The notes: a model not told the origin generated them from the letters alone. A stretch of DNA of 64,000 bases from Geopsychrobacter electrodiphilus DSM 16401 (GCF_000384395.1 NZ_ARWE01000001.1:1886894-1950893); one strand, 5' to 3'. Positions 15,773 to 24,465 are shown, numbered from the stretch's first letter. Numbers and translations: made by a program.

Positions 15773-16504
15773 TCAAAGCGAAGAGGGCAGTATTTGTTTG
15801 AGGAGTCGCCAGCTCGGCAATGTCGGTAGCTTTGCGGCGATGCTTTCAATTATTTCTTCAAGCGTGCCGGACGTTTCGGGGATGACCGCCAATAATTCAT
15901 TGATTGTCAGAGACGCTAAATCGTGCGGGACAGATTTTTCGGCGATGTTGGGATTTTCCGGCATGCGATTCAGGATGTACCCTGCGACATCAATTTCAAG
16001 GTAGCGTGCAGCCAGCAGGGTCAATAGAAATTGGTTAATTGCGCCGAGTTGGACGCCGCCAATAACCAGTAAGGGGAGCCCAATATCTTTAGCAAGATCT
16101 GAAATGAGGAAGCCCCCGGCAATCGGGACCATCAATCCCCCGGCACCCTCAATCAGCGTAAAACTGTGCCGCGCGATCAGATCTCTGGAGTTTGCGACCA
16201 GGGCGGAGTAGTCAACTGGTTGCTTTTCAATCCGCGACGCTGTGCCCGGGGCCGCAGGAGTTTCAAACCGATAAGGGCTGGTAATCTCTATCGGTTCACC
16301 AGTTTCAGCGGCCCACCGCAATAACTTACTGTCATCACCGTCCTGGGTTGTGTCTGCAACGCCACTTTCAAGCGGTTTCATTACCGCGACATCAATCCCT
16401 TGCTGCCGCAAATAGCGCGCCAGGGCAGCGGTCAATACTGTTTTTCCGACCCCGGTACCCGTCCCTGTAACAAAAAGTCCCTTGCGCTCAGTTGTGGCAA
16501 GCAT
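15773..16504 (-). CDS. bioD: ATP-dependent dethiobiotin synthetase
   Basis: BioD closes the ureido ring: 7,8-diaminopelargonate plus CO2 and ATP give dethiobiotin, the step before biotin synthase. The P-loop is GTGTGVGKT at residues 14-22; KPLESG and the EGAGGLMVPI loop are further family motifs. The 243-residue length is usual. The gene begins 17 bases inside the end of bioB, with GAGG upstream within bioB, so translation is coupled. No bioA, bioF or bioC is present in the window. Confidence 0.93.
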   Translation of the reverse strand: MLATTERKGLFVTGTGTGVGKTVLTAALARYLRQQGIDVAVMKPLESGVADTTQDGDDSKLLRWAAETGEPIEITSPYRFETPAAPGTASRIEKQPVDYSALVANSRDLIARHSFTLIEGAGGLMVPIAGGFLISDLAKDIGLPLLVIGGVQLGAINQFLLTLLAARYLEIDVAGYILNRMPENPNIAEKSVPHDLASLTINELLAVIPETSGTLEEIIESIAAKLPTLPSWRLLKQILPSSL

Positions 16505-17477
16505 TGATCACGACCTCAGCATCTTTAATCATTTGCAGGTCATCTGCCTGATCCCGTCCGGTGGTGGTCAGATAATTCCCGACCATTGTGCCGCTGGCTC
16601 CAGCCATGAATATTGTTGACTGAAAATCGCGTAGATTCTTTTCTCGTCCGCCACAAACAGTAATCCGGGTCATCGGCAACAGGTATCGATACAGGCTGAT
16701 TATCCGTAAACAATCCATCGGAGAGAGTAAATTGTTATTAGCCAAGGGGGTCCCCGGGATGGGATTAAGAAAATTTAGAGGAACAGAGTCAACGTTCAGT
16801 TCTCTGAGGGTCAGACCCATCTCTACACGCTGCTCGAGGGATTCGCCCAGACCGAAGATTCCACCACAGCAAACCTGCATACCTGCCGCTTTCGCCAGCT
16901 GAACCGTCGCGACATCGTCTTCATAACTGTGGGTTGTGCAGATTTCAGGGAAGAAGGAACGTGCTGTTTCGAGGTTATGATGATAGGTCACACATCCAGC
17001 TTTCGCGAGAGCGGAGGCTGATTCGGCCGTAAGTATCCCGAGGGAGGCTGAAGGTTCGATGGTCGTTTCACTGGCGATTCGAGTAATCGCCTCAAGGATG
17101 GTATCAAACTCATCACCTGGGCTGACGCTCGTTCCACTAGTCACGATACCATAGCAGTGATTCCCTTCTTTCTCAGCCACAACGGCGCCGGCAACGATTT
17201 CATTACATGATTTCAATCCATAAACCGGGGCATTGGTCTGATGATGCGATGACTGCGCACAAAAGGAGCAGTTTTCGGCGCAACGCCCGGACTTGGCGTT
17301 TATGATGGAGCAGAGATCAATACGATTACCGAGGGATTGCTCTTTGATGTAATGAGCCCCTGCCATAAATTGGGTGTAGTCGCATCCTTGCGATTCAAGA
17401 ATTTTCAAACCCTCTTCAAGAGACAATAGATTGCCGGACAGTGCTTTTTCGACTAAGGCCGTAACGATTTGATTCAT
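16488..17477 (-). CDS. bioB: Biotin synthase
   Basis: Radical-SAM enzyme that inserts sulfur into dethiobiotin to make biotin, using a 4Fe-4S cluster and a sacrificial 2Fe-2S cluster. The SAM-cluster Cys triad is CAENCSFC (Cys 66, 70 and 73). The YHHNLETARSFFPEI and TVCGGREKN stretches are family marks. AAGGAG precedes the ATG. First gene of bioBD; a BirA-like operator overlaps its promoter, so repression by biotinyl-AMP-bound BirA is predicted. Confidence 0.95.
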   Translation of the reverse strand: MNQIVTALVEKALSGNLLSLEEGLKILESQGCDYTQFMAGAHYIKEQSLGNRIDLCSIINAKSGRCAENCSFCAQSSHHQTNAPVYGLKSCNEIVAGAVVAEKEGNHCYGIVTSGTSVSPGDEFDTILEAITRIASETTIEPSASLGILTAESASALAKAGCVTYHHNLETARSFFPEICTTHSYEDDVATVQLAKAAGMQVCCGGIFGLGESLEQRVEMGLTLRELNVDSVPLNFLNPIPGTPLANNNLLSPMDCLRIISLYRYLLPMTRITVCGGREKNLRDFQSTIFMAGASGTMVGNYLTTTGRDQADDLQMIKDAEVVINACHN

Positions 17478-17505
17478 TGAATTTTCTCCTTATTTATTGC
17501 TCGGC

Positions 17506-17534
17506 AGGTTAAAGGACCTTTTGATTGTTGTCAA
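17506..17534 (-). promoter_or_regulatory. Predicted sigma-70 promoter of bioBD
   Basis: On the minus strand, TTGACA (17534-17529), a 17-base spacer and TAACCT (17511-17506) sit about 30 bases before bioB. The -35 box lies inside the left half of the BirA-like operator, as expected for a repressed promoter. Confidence 0.6.
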
Positions 17535-17560
17535 CTCGGCGCAATAGGGCAGGTTTACAA
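17528..17560. promoter_or_regulatory. Predicted BirA operator
   Basis: TTGTCAACT, a 15-base spacer and GGTTTACAA form an inverted repeat that matches the described BirA site (TTGTAAACC, 15-16 bases, GGTTTACAA): nine of nine in the right half and seven of nine in the left. It covers the bioB -35 region. BirA with a DNA-binding domain is not in the window, so its existence in this genome is inferred. Confidence 0.7.
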
Positions 17561-17600
17561 AAAACCCTTACCATTTGTGTCTTTTTAATCTCATATAAGG

Positions 17601-17629
17601 TTGACAGAAAAGCGTCTAAGTGATAGAAC
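17601..17629 (+). promoter_or_regulatory. Predicted sigma-70 promoter of the first XRE-cupin gene
   Basis: TTGACA at 17601-17606, a 17-base spacer and TAGAAC at 17624-17629, divergent from the bioB promoter. Transcription would start near 17636, which supports the downstream ATG at 17662 over the GTG at 17620. Confidence 0.55.
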
Positions 17630-17661
17630 AGCTTTCTAAAATAGAGTGGGGTAGGGATTTC

Positions 17662-18222
17662 ATGGTAAAGAAACTTATTGGGAAAAAACTGAAAAGTTCT
17701 CGACTTAAGCGTGATAAAACCATTCAGCAACTCGCCGAAAAATCACGTGTTTCATCAAATATGATTTCTCGAATCGAACGCGGGCTAACGACCCCGTCTG
17801 TAGAAATTCTGATGAAACTGGCCGATGCAGTTGGAGTCAGTCTCAGCTATTTCGTCGAAGAGGCCGAAAAAGGGAGCACTGTAGTGTTTACCCCGTCTGG
17901 GCAGGGCGACCCGATATTTTTCTTCGAGAATAAACATCAGATCTTCAGTTTATCTCAAGGGCTAAGAGATCCCGGATTTTCGGCCTTTATCGATGTTCTG
18001 GAACCCCTCTGTGACAGCGGCGAAGGTGGCATGGTTCATACGGGGGAGGAATTTGCAATGGTCCTCGAAGGTTCCCTCGATTTCACTATCGATGCTGAAA
18101 AATATCACCTTGAGGTCGGAGATACGATCGCTTTCAAAGCGACGCTACCACACAGTTGGAAAAATAAGAGTGGGACACGGGTTAAGGTCCTGTGGATTGT
18201 CTCTCCGCCACCCAATGTATGA
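17662..18222 (+). CDS. XRE-family regulator with C-terminal cupin domain (copy 1)
   Basis: A HTH_3 DNA-binding domain occupies residues ~8-65 with the recognition region VSSNMISRIERG, followed by a cupin_2 sensor domain at ~115-183 carrying HTGEEF and LPHSW metal-ligand motifs. This architecture is typical of regulators of amine, amino-acid or stress genes (PuuR, SutR type). The ATG at 17662 is chosen because a promoter -10 overlaps the longer frame and a GGGGTAGGG purine run precedes it. It is divergent from bioBD and 53 bases ahead of a close paralogue. Confidence 0.83.
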   Translation: MVKKLIGKKLKSSRLKRDKTIQQLAEKSRVSSNMISRIERGLTTPSVEILMKLADAVGVSLSYFVEEAEKGSTVVFTPSGQGDPIFFFENKHQIFSLSQGLRDPGFSAFIDVLEPLCDSGEGGMVHTGEEFAMVLEGSLDFTIDAEKYHLEVGDTIAFKATLPHSWKNKSGTRVKVLWIVSPPPNV

Positions 18223-18275
18223 TGACATGAAAAATATATTAACCGGCCAGATGAAATGCTCGGGGAGGTCGCCGG

Positions 18276-18845
18276 ATGCAGATTAAGAAGATCGTTGGGA
18301 AAAAACTCAAGGAGATCCGCCTTAAGAGAGACCTTACTATACAGGTTCTTGCCGAGCGGTCTCACGTTTCATCGAACATGATTTCCCGCATAGAACGAGG
18401 CTTGACGATTCCTTCAGTTGATATTCTGATGCGCCTTGCAAATGTATTTGGCAAAAGTATCAACTATTTTGTCGAAGATGTTTCAACGTCACACGAAATA
18501 GTTGTTACCCGTCCAGGGAGACGAGACAAGACGGTCTATGATGATGAACAACACGTTATGCAGACAGAATCATTTACTTCGGGTCTAAGAGATCCTCAGT
18601 TCATGTCTTTCTTTTGTACGATAAAGCCTGGAGGGACCAGCGGTGAGGACAATATGTATCATCCTGGAGACGAACTGATCTATCTGGTTGAGGGGAGTCT
18701 ACGTATAGAAATAGTCAAAGAGGTCCATATTCTTGAGGCCGGGGATAGCATCAGCTTCAAATCACACTTGCCACACCGCTGGACAAATGTCGGGCCAGGG
18801 GAGGCCAAGGTCGTATGGACCCTTTCCCCTTTTACTATTATCTAA
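18276..18845 (+). CDS. XRE-family regulator with C-terminal cupin domain (copy 2)
   Basis: A 189-residue paralogue of the preceding gene. The HTH regions are nearly the same (shared VSSNMISRIERGLT and PSV-ILM blocks), while the cupin half has diverged but keeps HPGDEL and LPHRW. GGGGAGG precedes the ATG at a good distance. A tandem duplication is the simplest origin. The two may share a DNA site but answer to different ligands, or form heterodimers; that is inference. Confidence 0.83.
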   Translation: MQIKKIVGKKLKEIRLKRDLTIQVLAERSHVSSNMISRIERGLTIPSVDILMRLANVFGKSINYFVEDVSTSHEIVVTRPGRRDKTVYDDEQHVMQTESFTSGLRDPQFMSFFCTIKPGGTSGEDNMYHPGDELIYLVEGSLRIEIVKEVHILEAGDSISFKSHLPHRWTNVGPGEAKVVWTLSPFTII

Positions 18846-18880
18846 TTTATTCGCAACATATTGAAATCCATGGAGTCTTC

Positions 18881-18908
18881 TTGACAGGCAGTAAAATTCG
18901 GATATATT
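18881..18908 (+). promoter_or_regulatory. Predicted sigma-70 promoter of the HU/IHF gene
   Basis: TTGACA at 18881-18886, a 16-base spacer and TATATT at 18903-18908; the gene starts 48 bases later behind CCAGGAGG. Confidence 0.6.
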
Positions 18909-18955
18909 ATCCACTCACCTGAATCTAAAAATATTTTCTCCCTCCAGGAGGCTCC

Positions 18956-19240
18956 ATGAATAAGTCAGAACTGGTGGAAGCACTGTCGTTGCGCGAAAAT
19001 CTGACCTATAAAAAAGCCGAGCAAATAGTCAATCTTCTGTTTGACTCTATGTCTGAAGCTTTGATTGAAAATGATCGGATTGAAATTCGTGGTTTCGGCA
19101 GTTTTATGGTTAAAGACTATAAAGCTTATATGGGGCGAAATCCGAAGACCGGGGAGGTCATCGAAGTCAAGCCAAAAAAATTACCATTCTTTAAAGTTGG
19201 AAAAGAACTCCGTGAAAGAGTTAATAACGGAAATGAATAA
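18956..19240 (+). CDS. ihfB: HU/IHF-family DNA-bending protein (IHF beta-like)
   Basis: A 94-residue histone-like protein that bends DNA as a homo- or heterodimer. The beta-arm motif GRNPKTGE lies near residues 61-68, preceded by IEIRGFGSF and followed by the LPFFKVGKELRERVN end. The sequence leans to IHF beta, but HU and IHF types cannot be separated with certainty by eye. It has its own promoter and a strong terminator. Confidence 0.85.
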   Translation: MNKSELVEALSLRENLTYKKAEQIVNLLFDSMSEALIENDRIEIRGFGSFMVKDYKAYMGRNPKTGEVIEVKPKKLPFFKVGKELRERVNNGNE

Positions 19241-19260
19241 TTCTCATAAACTGATTTTAT

Positions 19261-19298
19261 AAAAAAGCCTGATTGTGCGTAACAATCAGGCTTTTTTA
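19261..19298 (+). terminator. Intrinsic terminator of the HU/IHF gene
   Basis: A perfect sixteen-base stem (AAAAAAGCCTGATTGT paired with ACAATCAGGCTTTTTT) around a short loop, ending in a T run. Confidence 0.9.
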
Positions 19299-19561
19299 TC
19301 GGTCAAAACCCGTCCCTCACCTGCGATTAAACGTAATTTACCTTTTCGTTTCAATTTAAAATGATATATGTTCCTGCTGTCTTCCCGGCCCAGCAAGGGT
19401 TGCTATAATGCTGAAGGTTGGATCCGTTTGGCATGTAAATTGATAAAAGTGGGGTGGGGGACCCAAGAATAATCACCTTGTCATCCCACAATTTAGTACC
19501 ATTTTTACACTTGATCAGCGTTTTTTTGTCGGGATCTGCCGACGTAGCTTTTGAGGGTCGC
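19299..19561. other. Leader region of the OmpA cluster
   Basis: An extended -10 element, TGCTATAAT, at 19401-19409 is the best promoter candidate. A short GTCGG/CCGAC hairpin lies about 15 bases before the Shine-Dalgarno of the first OmpA gene and might affect its translation. No coding sequence is supported. Confidence 0.4.
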
Positions 19562-21016
19562 ATGAAAAAAATAATCATCTTATGTTTTCTGCTTTCAATA
19601 ATCACGTCCGCTGAACTTGTTCAGGCGACACCATCACAATATGGGGTTACTGGTCTCATCACAGTTCCTACAGCAGATACGTTAGATTCAGGCAATATTG
19701 CTGTTGGACTTTGGGTTAACACCTCAAAGAACGGTAGGGACAAACCCACGGTAGTCCCAGTGAGTCTCACCCTGGGCCTCGGAACCTTTATGGAGGCATA
19801 TGGATCCTTTCCTAACCTCCTGTTTAATGATAATGAATTTGAAAGTGGCAGAGGTTTCGCAGATTTGGGAATAAAGGTTCGGGTCCTCGGGAAGAGATCT
19901 TCTTCTTTTCAGTTTTCACTCGATGCGCAGGCCAGGAGACACATTGATAAGCAGCTTTCAAGGGATGGTTTGACTGATCTGGTCGGACGAGGTATTGCCA
20001 GCGTCAAAACATCTAACTTTGGATTACATTTGAATGCGGGATATTTGCAAAATGATAATAAGAAAAATATCGACAACCAAATTGTGGGAGGGTTAGGCGC
20101 CGAGTTTTATCCGATGGCACGTTTGAGAATTCTCGCAGAGTTTGATGGTGCTACCAAGGCGCTTTCAACCTTAAAACCTCCTCTTGAGACCCTTTTTGGC
20201 TTTCAGTATTTCATATCACCTCACCTCACTTTCAATTCAAGTTATGGCGTAGGGTTGACCGATTCAGCCAATGATTGGCGAGTTATCGTTGGTCTTTCGA
20301 CCAGTCAAGGGATTGGTACATATACAAAACCAGTCCCTCGAATCATTGAGCCGCCGGTTGAAAAATCAAAATTGGAGCCCGTTAAAAAAGCGAAATTCAA
20401 AGCATTGACCCCTCTGGTGCCAAAGAAAAAGATTCTTGAAGCTGATCCTGTTGCGAAACTGGAGATTCCCGTTGACCCAGGGCTTGAGACAGTTATCGTT
20501 GATCCGTCTGACCTCCTGGTGGTTCCGGGCACTGCCGCTATCATGGGCGCCCCGGCTTCTCCAATTTCAACTCCAGTTCCTGCAACCCCGACCGTGACAG
20601 AGGTCCCTGCTGGACAAGCACCTGAATTTCAAACAAAAGGTCCGATTGAAACAGTTGTTTATCGAAAATTTCGTTTTGACGAATTGAATTATGGTTTTGA
20701 TCAATCATCATTGACGGAGAGTGGTAAGCGCGCTGTTGCACTGGTTGCAGATAAGCTACGTAAAGAAAGTAAAAAATTCATCCTGCTGGTCAATGGCCAT
20801 ACGGATTCAACAGGATCAGAGGATTACAACGAAAAGCTTAGCTATAAACGTGCCGTCAGTGTTGGAATCTGGCTTGTGTCCCATGAGGGATTTGACCCTT
20901 CGCGCATTTTTATAAAGGGAGTTGGGGAGGACGATCCGATCGCAGACAATTCAACTCCAGAGGGACGATCATTAAATCGACGCTCTGAAATCCTGGTACT
21001 GCTGCCAAAGAATTGA
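19562..21016 (+). CDS. Outer-membrane beta-barrel protein with C-terminal OmpA domain
   Basis: The ATG at 19562 follows GAGGG and begins a clear signal peptide (residues 1-22, ending LVQA). The longer frame from 19454 has no signal and is rejected. About 225 residues of alternating, glycine/aromatic-rich strands form a YjbH/OmpA-like barrel; a Pro/Val linker runs from ~250 to 355. The C-terminal OmpA domain (~365-484) has the peptidoglycan-binding core NGHTDSTGSEDYNEKLS and ends NRRSEILV. It would anchor the outer membrane to the cell wall. First of a compact four-gene run. Confidence 0.85.
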   Translation: MKKIIILCFLLSIITSAELVQATPSQYGVTGLITVPTADTLDSGNIAVGLWVNTSKNGRDKPTVVPVSLTLGLGTFMEAYGSFPNLLFNDNEFESGRGFADLGIKVRVLGKRSSSFQFSLDAQARRHIDKQLSRDGLTDLVGRGIASVKTSNFGLHLNAGYLQNDNKKNIDNQIVGGLGAEFYPMARLRILAEFDGATKALSTLKPPLETLFGFQYFISPHLTFNSSYGVGLTDSANDWRVIVGLSTSQGIGTYTKPVPRIIEPPVEKSKLEPVKKAKFKALTPLVPKKKILEADPVAKLEIPVDPGLETVIVDPSDLLVVPGTAAIMGAPASPISTPVPATPTVTEVPAGQAPEFQTKGPIETVVYRKFRFDELNYGFDQSSLTESGKRAVALVADKLRKESKKFILLVNGHTDSTGSEDYNEKLSYKRAVSVGIWLVSHEGFDPSRIFIKGVGEDDPIADNSTPEGRSLNRRSEILVLLPKN

Positions 21017-21017
21017 G

Positions 21018-21515
21018 ATGAGAAATATGCCACGCTTTATTTTGTTTCTACTTATTTTACTGGTTCCCACCACCTGCTTCGCTGAGAAGTCAAAGGACCC
21101 ACTAAAGGTATTTTTACAGAATCGACAAATTATTGCGCATATTTATTTTAATCCATCATCGACTAAATTAACCCCTGCCGCCAAAACCGCACTTGATTTG
21201 ATCGCGCCCGAATTAAGAAAATATAAATCAGAGAATTCTCTTTTGCGCCTGGAGGGTTTCTCCAACTCTGACAACTCCTCCGAGGATACTTTAACTTTTT
21301 CTATGAAAAGAGCCCTGGCTGCTCGTAATTATTTGAAAGACAATTATAATTTAACCTTTGATATCTATTTAACTGGTTTCGGTGGAGGTCCCGACCTTGC
21401 GGAAGAGCCCCCAGGGAAGATTAGACGAGTCGATATTGTAGTGTATAAAAGGTCTGGAGCAGCAGATGCCCTCTTTGATGATCAGGATACTGTTACTAAA
21501 TTCATGCCTAAGTGA
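21018..21515 (+). CDS. Exported OmpA-like domain protein without barrel
   Basis: A signal peptide (residues 1-22, ending CFA) precedes an OmpA-like domain of about 115 residues. The domain is recognisable from YFNPSSTKLTPAAKTALDLIA, the LEGFSNSD strand, the FSMKRALAARNYL helix and IRRVDIVVY. The usual GHTD is replaced by GFSNSD, so peptidoglycan binding may be altered. It starts one base after the previous stop. The protein is probably periplasmic. Confidence 0.75.
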   Translation: MRNMPRFILFLLILLVPTTCFAEKSKDPLKVFLQNRQIIAHIYFNPSSTKLTPAAKTALDLIAPELRKYKSENSLLRLEGFSNSDNSSEDTLTFSMKRALAARNYLKDNYNLTFDIYLTGFGGGPDLAEEPPGKIRRVDIVVYKRSGAADALFDDQDTVTKFMPK

Positions 21516-22000
21516 GTGGCACCAATATGAGCGTAGATTTTACTGGTTTGGATGATAGTCCCATTTTTACGGGTTTCTTGCCTGCTGAGATGACTACACT
21601 TTCTTCTGTTTTTACCCAAAAAGAGATGGGGGAGGGGAAGACTGTTTTTGTCGAAAATATGCAAGGGGAATCTCTTTACCTTATAAAGCATGGGACAATC
21701 CGCATTTCCAAAATGATGGCTGAAGGGGACGAAGAAGTGCTTGTGGTTCTGGGTCCTTCTGATGTTTTTGGAGAGATGGCCCTGTTTGATGGTGCCCATC
21801 GCAGCGCAACGGCAAGAGTTGCTGAGGCCGTAACTTTGCTCTGTCTTTCCAAGACAGATTTTGAAATTCTCAGTGCCAAGGATTCTGCCCTTTGTTTAAA
21901 ACTCGCATTAAATATTATTCGATTATTCAGTGGCAGAATCAGATCCTCCCAAGCCGCGCACCGAGACTTGCTGCTTGATGCGTTAGGTCGTAGCCATTGA
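21512..22000 (+). CDS. Cyclic nucleotide-binding domain protein without output domain
   Basis: A single cNMP-binding beta-barrel at about residues 18-135 with the phosphate-binding cassette FGEMALFDGAHRSATARV. No Crp-type helix-turn-helix follows; the remaining ~25 residues are helical. The protein therefore likely works through contacts with another protein. The GTG at 21512 overlaps the previous stop; the ATG at 21527 is an equally good start. Finding it among envelope genes suggests a link between a nucleotide signal and envelope function, which is inference. Confidence 0.8.
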   Translation: MSGTNMSVDFTGLDDSPIFTGFLPAEMTTLSSVFTQKEMGEGKTVFVENMQGESLYLIKHGTIRISKMMAEGDEEVLVVLGPSDVFGEMALFDGAHRSATARVAEAVTLLCLSKTDFEILSAKDSALCLKLALNIIRLFSGRIRSSQAAHRDLLLDALGRSH

Positions 22001-22041
22001 ATTTTCGCTGCTCTAGCAAACCCGGCTCGTGGAGGTAGATT

Positions 22042-22686
22042 ATGAAAAACCGGATACTCCCCATTTTCTTATTTGTTTGCATCCTTTCCGGGTGTGGCGG
22101 AGTGACAATTCTCCCGAGCCCTAAGGGCATGGGCAAGATCAATGCGCAAGACATGTCCATTTCTCAGACAAATGAGCAGGTTTCAGTCACCGCCAAAATT
22201 ATGGATATTGAAGTTCGACCGTACCAGATGCAGCAGAATATCTGTTCATTCAAGGTCTTGATCAGCAACAATCGGAATGAAGAGATCTCCCTGCCTGCCG
22301 ATAACTTTTTGCTCTCAGACAGCAAAGGAAATCAATTTCTCCCGGTTTCTCCCGCAAAAATCAAGGAGTTGGTCGCCGACCATGATCCTTACCTGATCCC
22401 ATACCCCTATGTTGGATATTATTACGAAGGGGATGCCGAGCGGGGAATGATCCGGAATGGATTTAATAGAGAAGTCACCTATTTCCCGACAAAAAATCCT
22501 CAAAATATCGTTTTGGATGCTCTGCCTGATGTCAAGATAGAGCCTGGGAAGCAGGTATCAGGTCTGATTTATTTTTTGACTGATTTGCGAGCCATGGATG
22601 GGTTTACACTTGAGGGGGCTGCAGTCCTCAGCAAAGGGGTAAAATCTTCAAAATTCATTTTCTCCTTTTCGGTTGTGAAGAAATAA
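22042..22686 (+). CDS. Putative lipoprotein
   Basis: The signal peptide ends with a lipobox LSGC, making Cys about residue 19 the lipidated N-terminus of the mature protein. The remaining ~195 residues look beta-rich and resemble DUF4352-like or FxLYD-like folds only vaguely. GTGGAGG precedes the ATG. The protein follows the cNMP gene by 41 bases and precedes a terminator. No function assigned. Confidence 0.75.
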   Translation: MKNRILPIFLFVCILSGCGGVTILPSPKGMGKINAQDMSISQTNEQVSVTAKIMDIEVRPYQMQQNICSFKVLISNNRNEEISLPADNFLLSDSKGNQFLPVSPAKIKELVADHDPYLIPYPYVGYYYEGDAERGMIRNGFNREVTYFPTKNPQNIVLDALPDVKIEPGKQVSGLIYFLTDLRAMDGFTLEGAAVLSKGVKSSKFIFSFSVVKK

Positions 22687-22714
22687 CAGACCTTATACAA
22701 TCAAAGTCTGCCTG

Positions 22715-22750
22715 CTGCGGCCCGCTAATCATGGTGGGTCGCAGTTTTTA
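22715..22750 (+). terminator. Intrinsic terminator of the OmpA/lipoprotein run
   Basis: CTGCGGCCC pairs with GGGTCGCAG with one mismatch, followed by TTTTT. It separates the envelope cluster from the Na/Pi transporter gene, which starts only about 24 bases later. Confidence 0.7.
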
Positions 22751-22773
22751 TTTGAATTTTGAAAGAGTCTAAA

Positions 22774-24465
22774 ATGCTGGTGATTGGAAGCCATAATGTA
22801 TTTTGGGGCCTTGTCGGAGGACTGGGTCTTTTCCTTTATGGTATGCGGACAATGTCTGACGCCCTGCAAAAAGTTGCAGGGGACAGAATGCGTAAAATTC
22901 TTACAGCTTTAACAAATAATCGGCTCATAGGGGCGTTTGTTGGCCTTGCTGTAACCGCCATTATCCAGTCATCCAGTGCGACAACAGTTATGGTGGTCGG
23001 GTTTGTCAATGCGGGGCTGCTCTCTTTGGTTCAGGCGATCGGCGTGGTTTTAGGGGCGAACGTCGGCACAACAATAACAGCCCAACTCATTTCTCTCAAT
23101 ATTACAGGGTTTGCTCTGCCTGCCGTTGCTATCGGAGGGGCTATTGCGATTTTTTCTCGCGATCGGCAAAAGTCATATTGGGGCGAAATTCTCTTTGGTT
23201 TTGGTCTGCTTTTCCTGGGCTTGTCGATCATGAAGCAGGGGGTCGATCCTCTAAAGCACTCAAAAGAAGTCATCCAGATATTTGAATTTGTGGGCCAATA
23301 TCACCTGATTGGAGTGATTATCGGAGCGCTTATGACGATAATTGTCCAGAGCAGTACTGCCACAATCGGTATAACCCTCGCCATGGCTAGTGCTGGGTTG
23401 ATCAATTTTGAAGCCAGTGTTGCCTTGATTCTGGGCGAAAATATCGGTACTACTTTTACTGCTAATTTTGCCGCTATCGGAACCAACCTTGCGGCGCGCA
23501 GAACGGCCTGTTGTCATTTTTTATTTAATACAATTGGCGTTGCATTCGTATTATTGCTCTTTCCGTATTTTATGAAAATAGTTGCCTATATCTCTCCAGG
23601 TAACGCAGATATGCTTGTTACCACCCAATCGCAAGCAAACCTGCTGGGAGCCATGATTGGGGATCGACCCTTTATCGCCCGCCATATTGCCAACGCACAT
23701 ACACTCTTCAATGTCATAAATGCCCTGATTTTTTTACCCTTTCTCGGACCGATGGCGCGTTTATCAACGTTTTTGATTCGCGGTCAGGACAGCATCGTAA
23801 AGATGCAAGCATTGTATATTGATATCCGGGTTTTAAATACACCACCCATTGCTCTGGGACAGGCTAAACGCGAAATTCAACGCATGGTAAATCTCACCTT
23901 GTCAATGCTGAAAGAAACTAACAAGTTTATTGAAACCGGCAATCTTAAAAATGTTAAACGTCTTGAAGAGTATGAAGAGTTGGTTGATTTTCTGCAGAAG
24001 GAGATTACTGATTTTCTGGTTGCACTTTCGCAAAAATCAGTGTCAGGACGAACATCTGAAGAACTTGCTACCCTAATGCATCTTGTAAATGACATTGAGC
24101 GCATCGGAGATCACTGTGTAAATCTATGGAAACTTGGTCAACGAAAAGTAGAAGCACGGATTGCTTTTTCTGAAATAGGGCTCAGTGAACTAGCTGATAT
24201 TTCAGGAAAAACGGAAGACTTTCTCACCTATGTCGTTGTCGGGCTCGAAAGTAATAATCCTGCTCTTTGTTCAGAGTCGATCAGGTTTGAAGATGAAATA
24301 GATGATTTAGAAAAAACTCTGCGCAATAATCACATCGACCGCTTGAACACTGGCGAATGCGCGGTCAAACCTGGAATGATTTTTATTGATATGTTGCATA
24401 ATTATGAAAAAATTGGAGACCATACCTATAATATTGCCGAGGCTATTTTGGAGAATCAGGGTTGA
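22774..24465 (+). CDS. Na+/phosphate cotransporter family protein with PhoU-like C-terminus
   Basis: An inner-membrane NptA/YjbB-type transporter that moves phosphate with sodium. Two inverted repeats carry the QSS signatures: QSSSATTVMVVGFVNAG and QSSTATIGITLAMASAG. About eight to nine membrane segments span residues ~8-340; the cytoplasmic end (~350-563) is a PhoU-like helical domain with IERIGDHCVN and YEKIGDHTYN. I take the ATG at 22774 (AAGAG upstream); a TTG at 22759 is possible. It overlaps the Ppx/GppA gene by four bases, joining phosphate transport to polyphosphate or (p)ppGpp metabolism. Confidence 0.87.
   Translation: MLVIGSHNVFWGLVGGLGLFLYGMRTMSDALQKVAGDRMRKILTALTNNRLIGAFVGLAVTAIIQSSSATTVMVVGFVNAGLLSLVQAIGVVLGANVGTTITAQLISLNITGFALPAVAIGGAIAIFSRDRQKSYWGEILFGFGLLFLGLSIMKQGVDPLKHSKEVIQIFEFVGQYHLIGVIIGALMTIIVQSSTATIGITLAMASAGLINFEASVALILGENIGTTFTANFAAIGTNLAARRTACCHFLFNTIGVAFVLLLFPYFMKIVAYISPGNADMLVTTQSQANLLGAMIGDRPFIARHIANAHTLFNVINALIFLPFLGPMARLSTFLIRGQDSIVKMQALYIDIRVLNTPPIALGQAKREIQRMVNLTLSMLKETNKFIETGNLKNVKRLEEYEELVDFLQKEITDFLVALSQKSVSGRTSEELATLMHLVNDIERIGDHCVNLWKLGQRKVEARIAFSEIGLSELADISGKTEDFLTYVVVGLESNNPALCSESIRFEDEIDDLEKTLRNNHIDRLNTGECAVKPGMIFIDMLHNYEKIGDHTYNIAEAILENQG

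Noticed and set aside
19428-19443. Second sigma-54-like promoter (TGGCATG, then TTGAT)
   Set aside because: Again GA at the -12 position; the extended -10 TGCTATAAT at 19401 is better.
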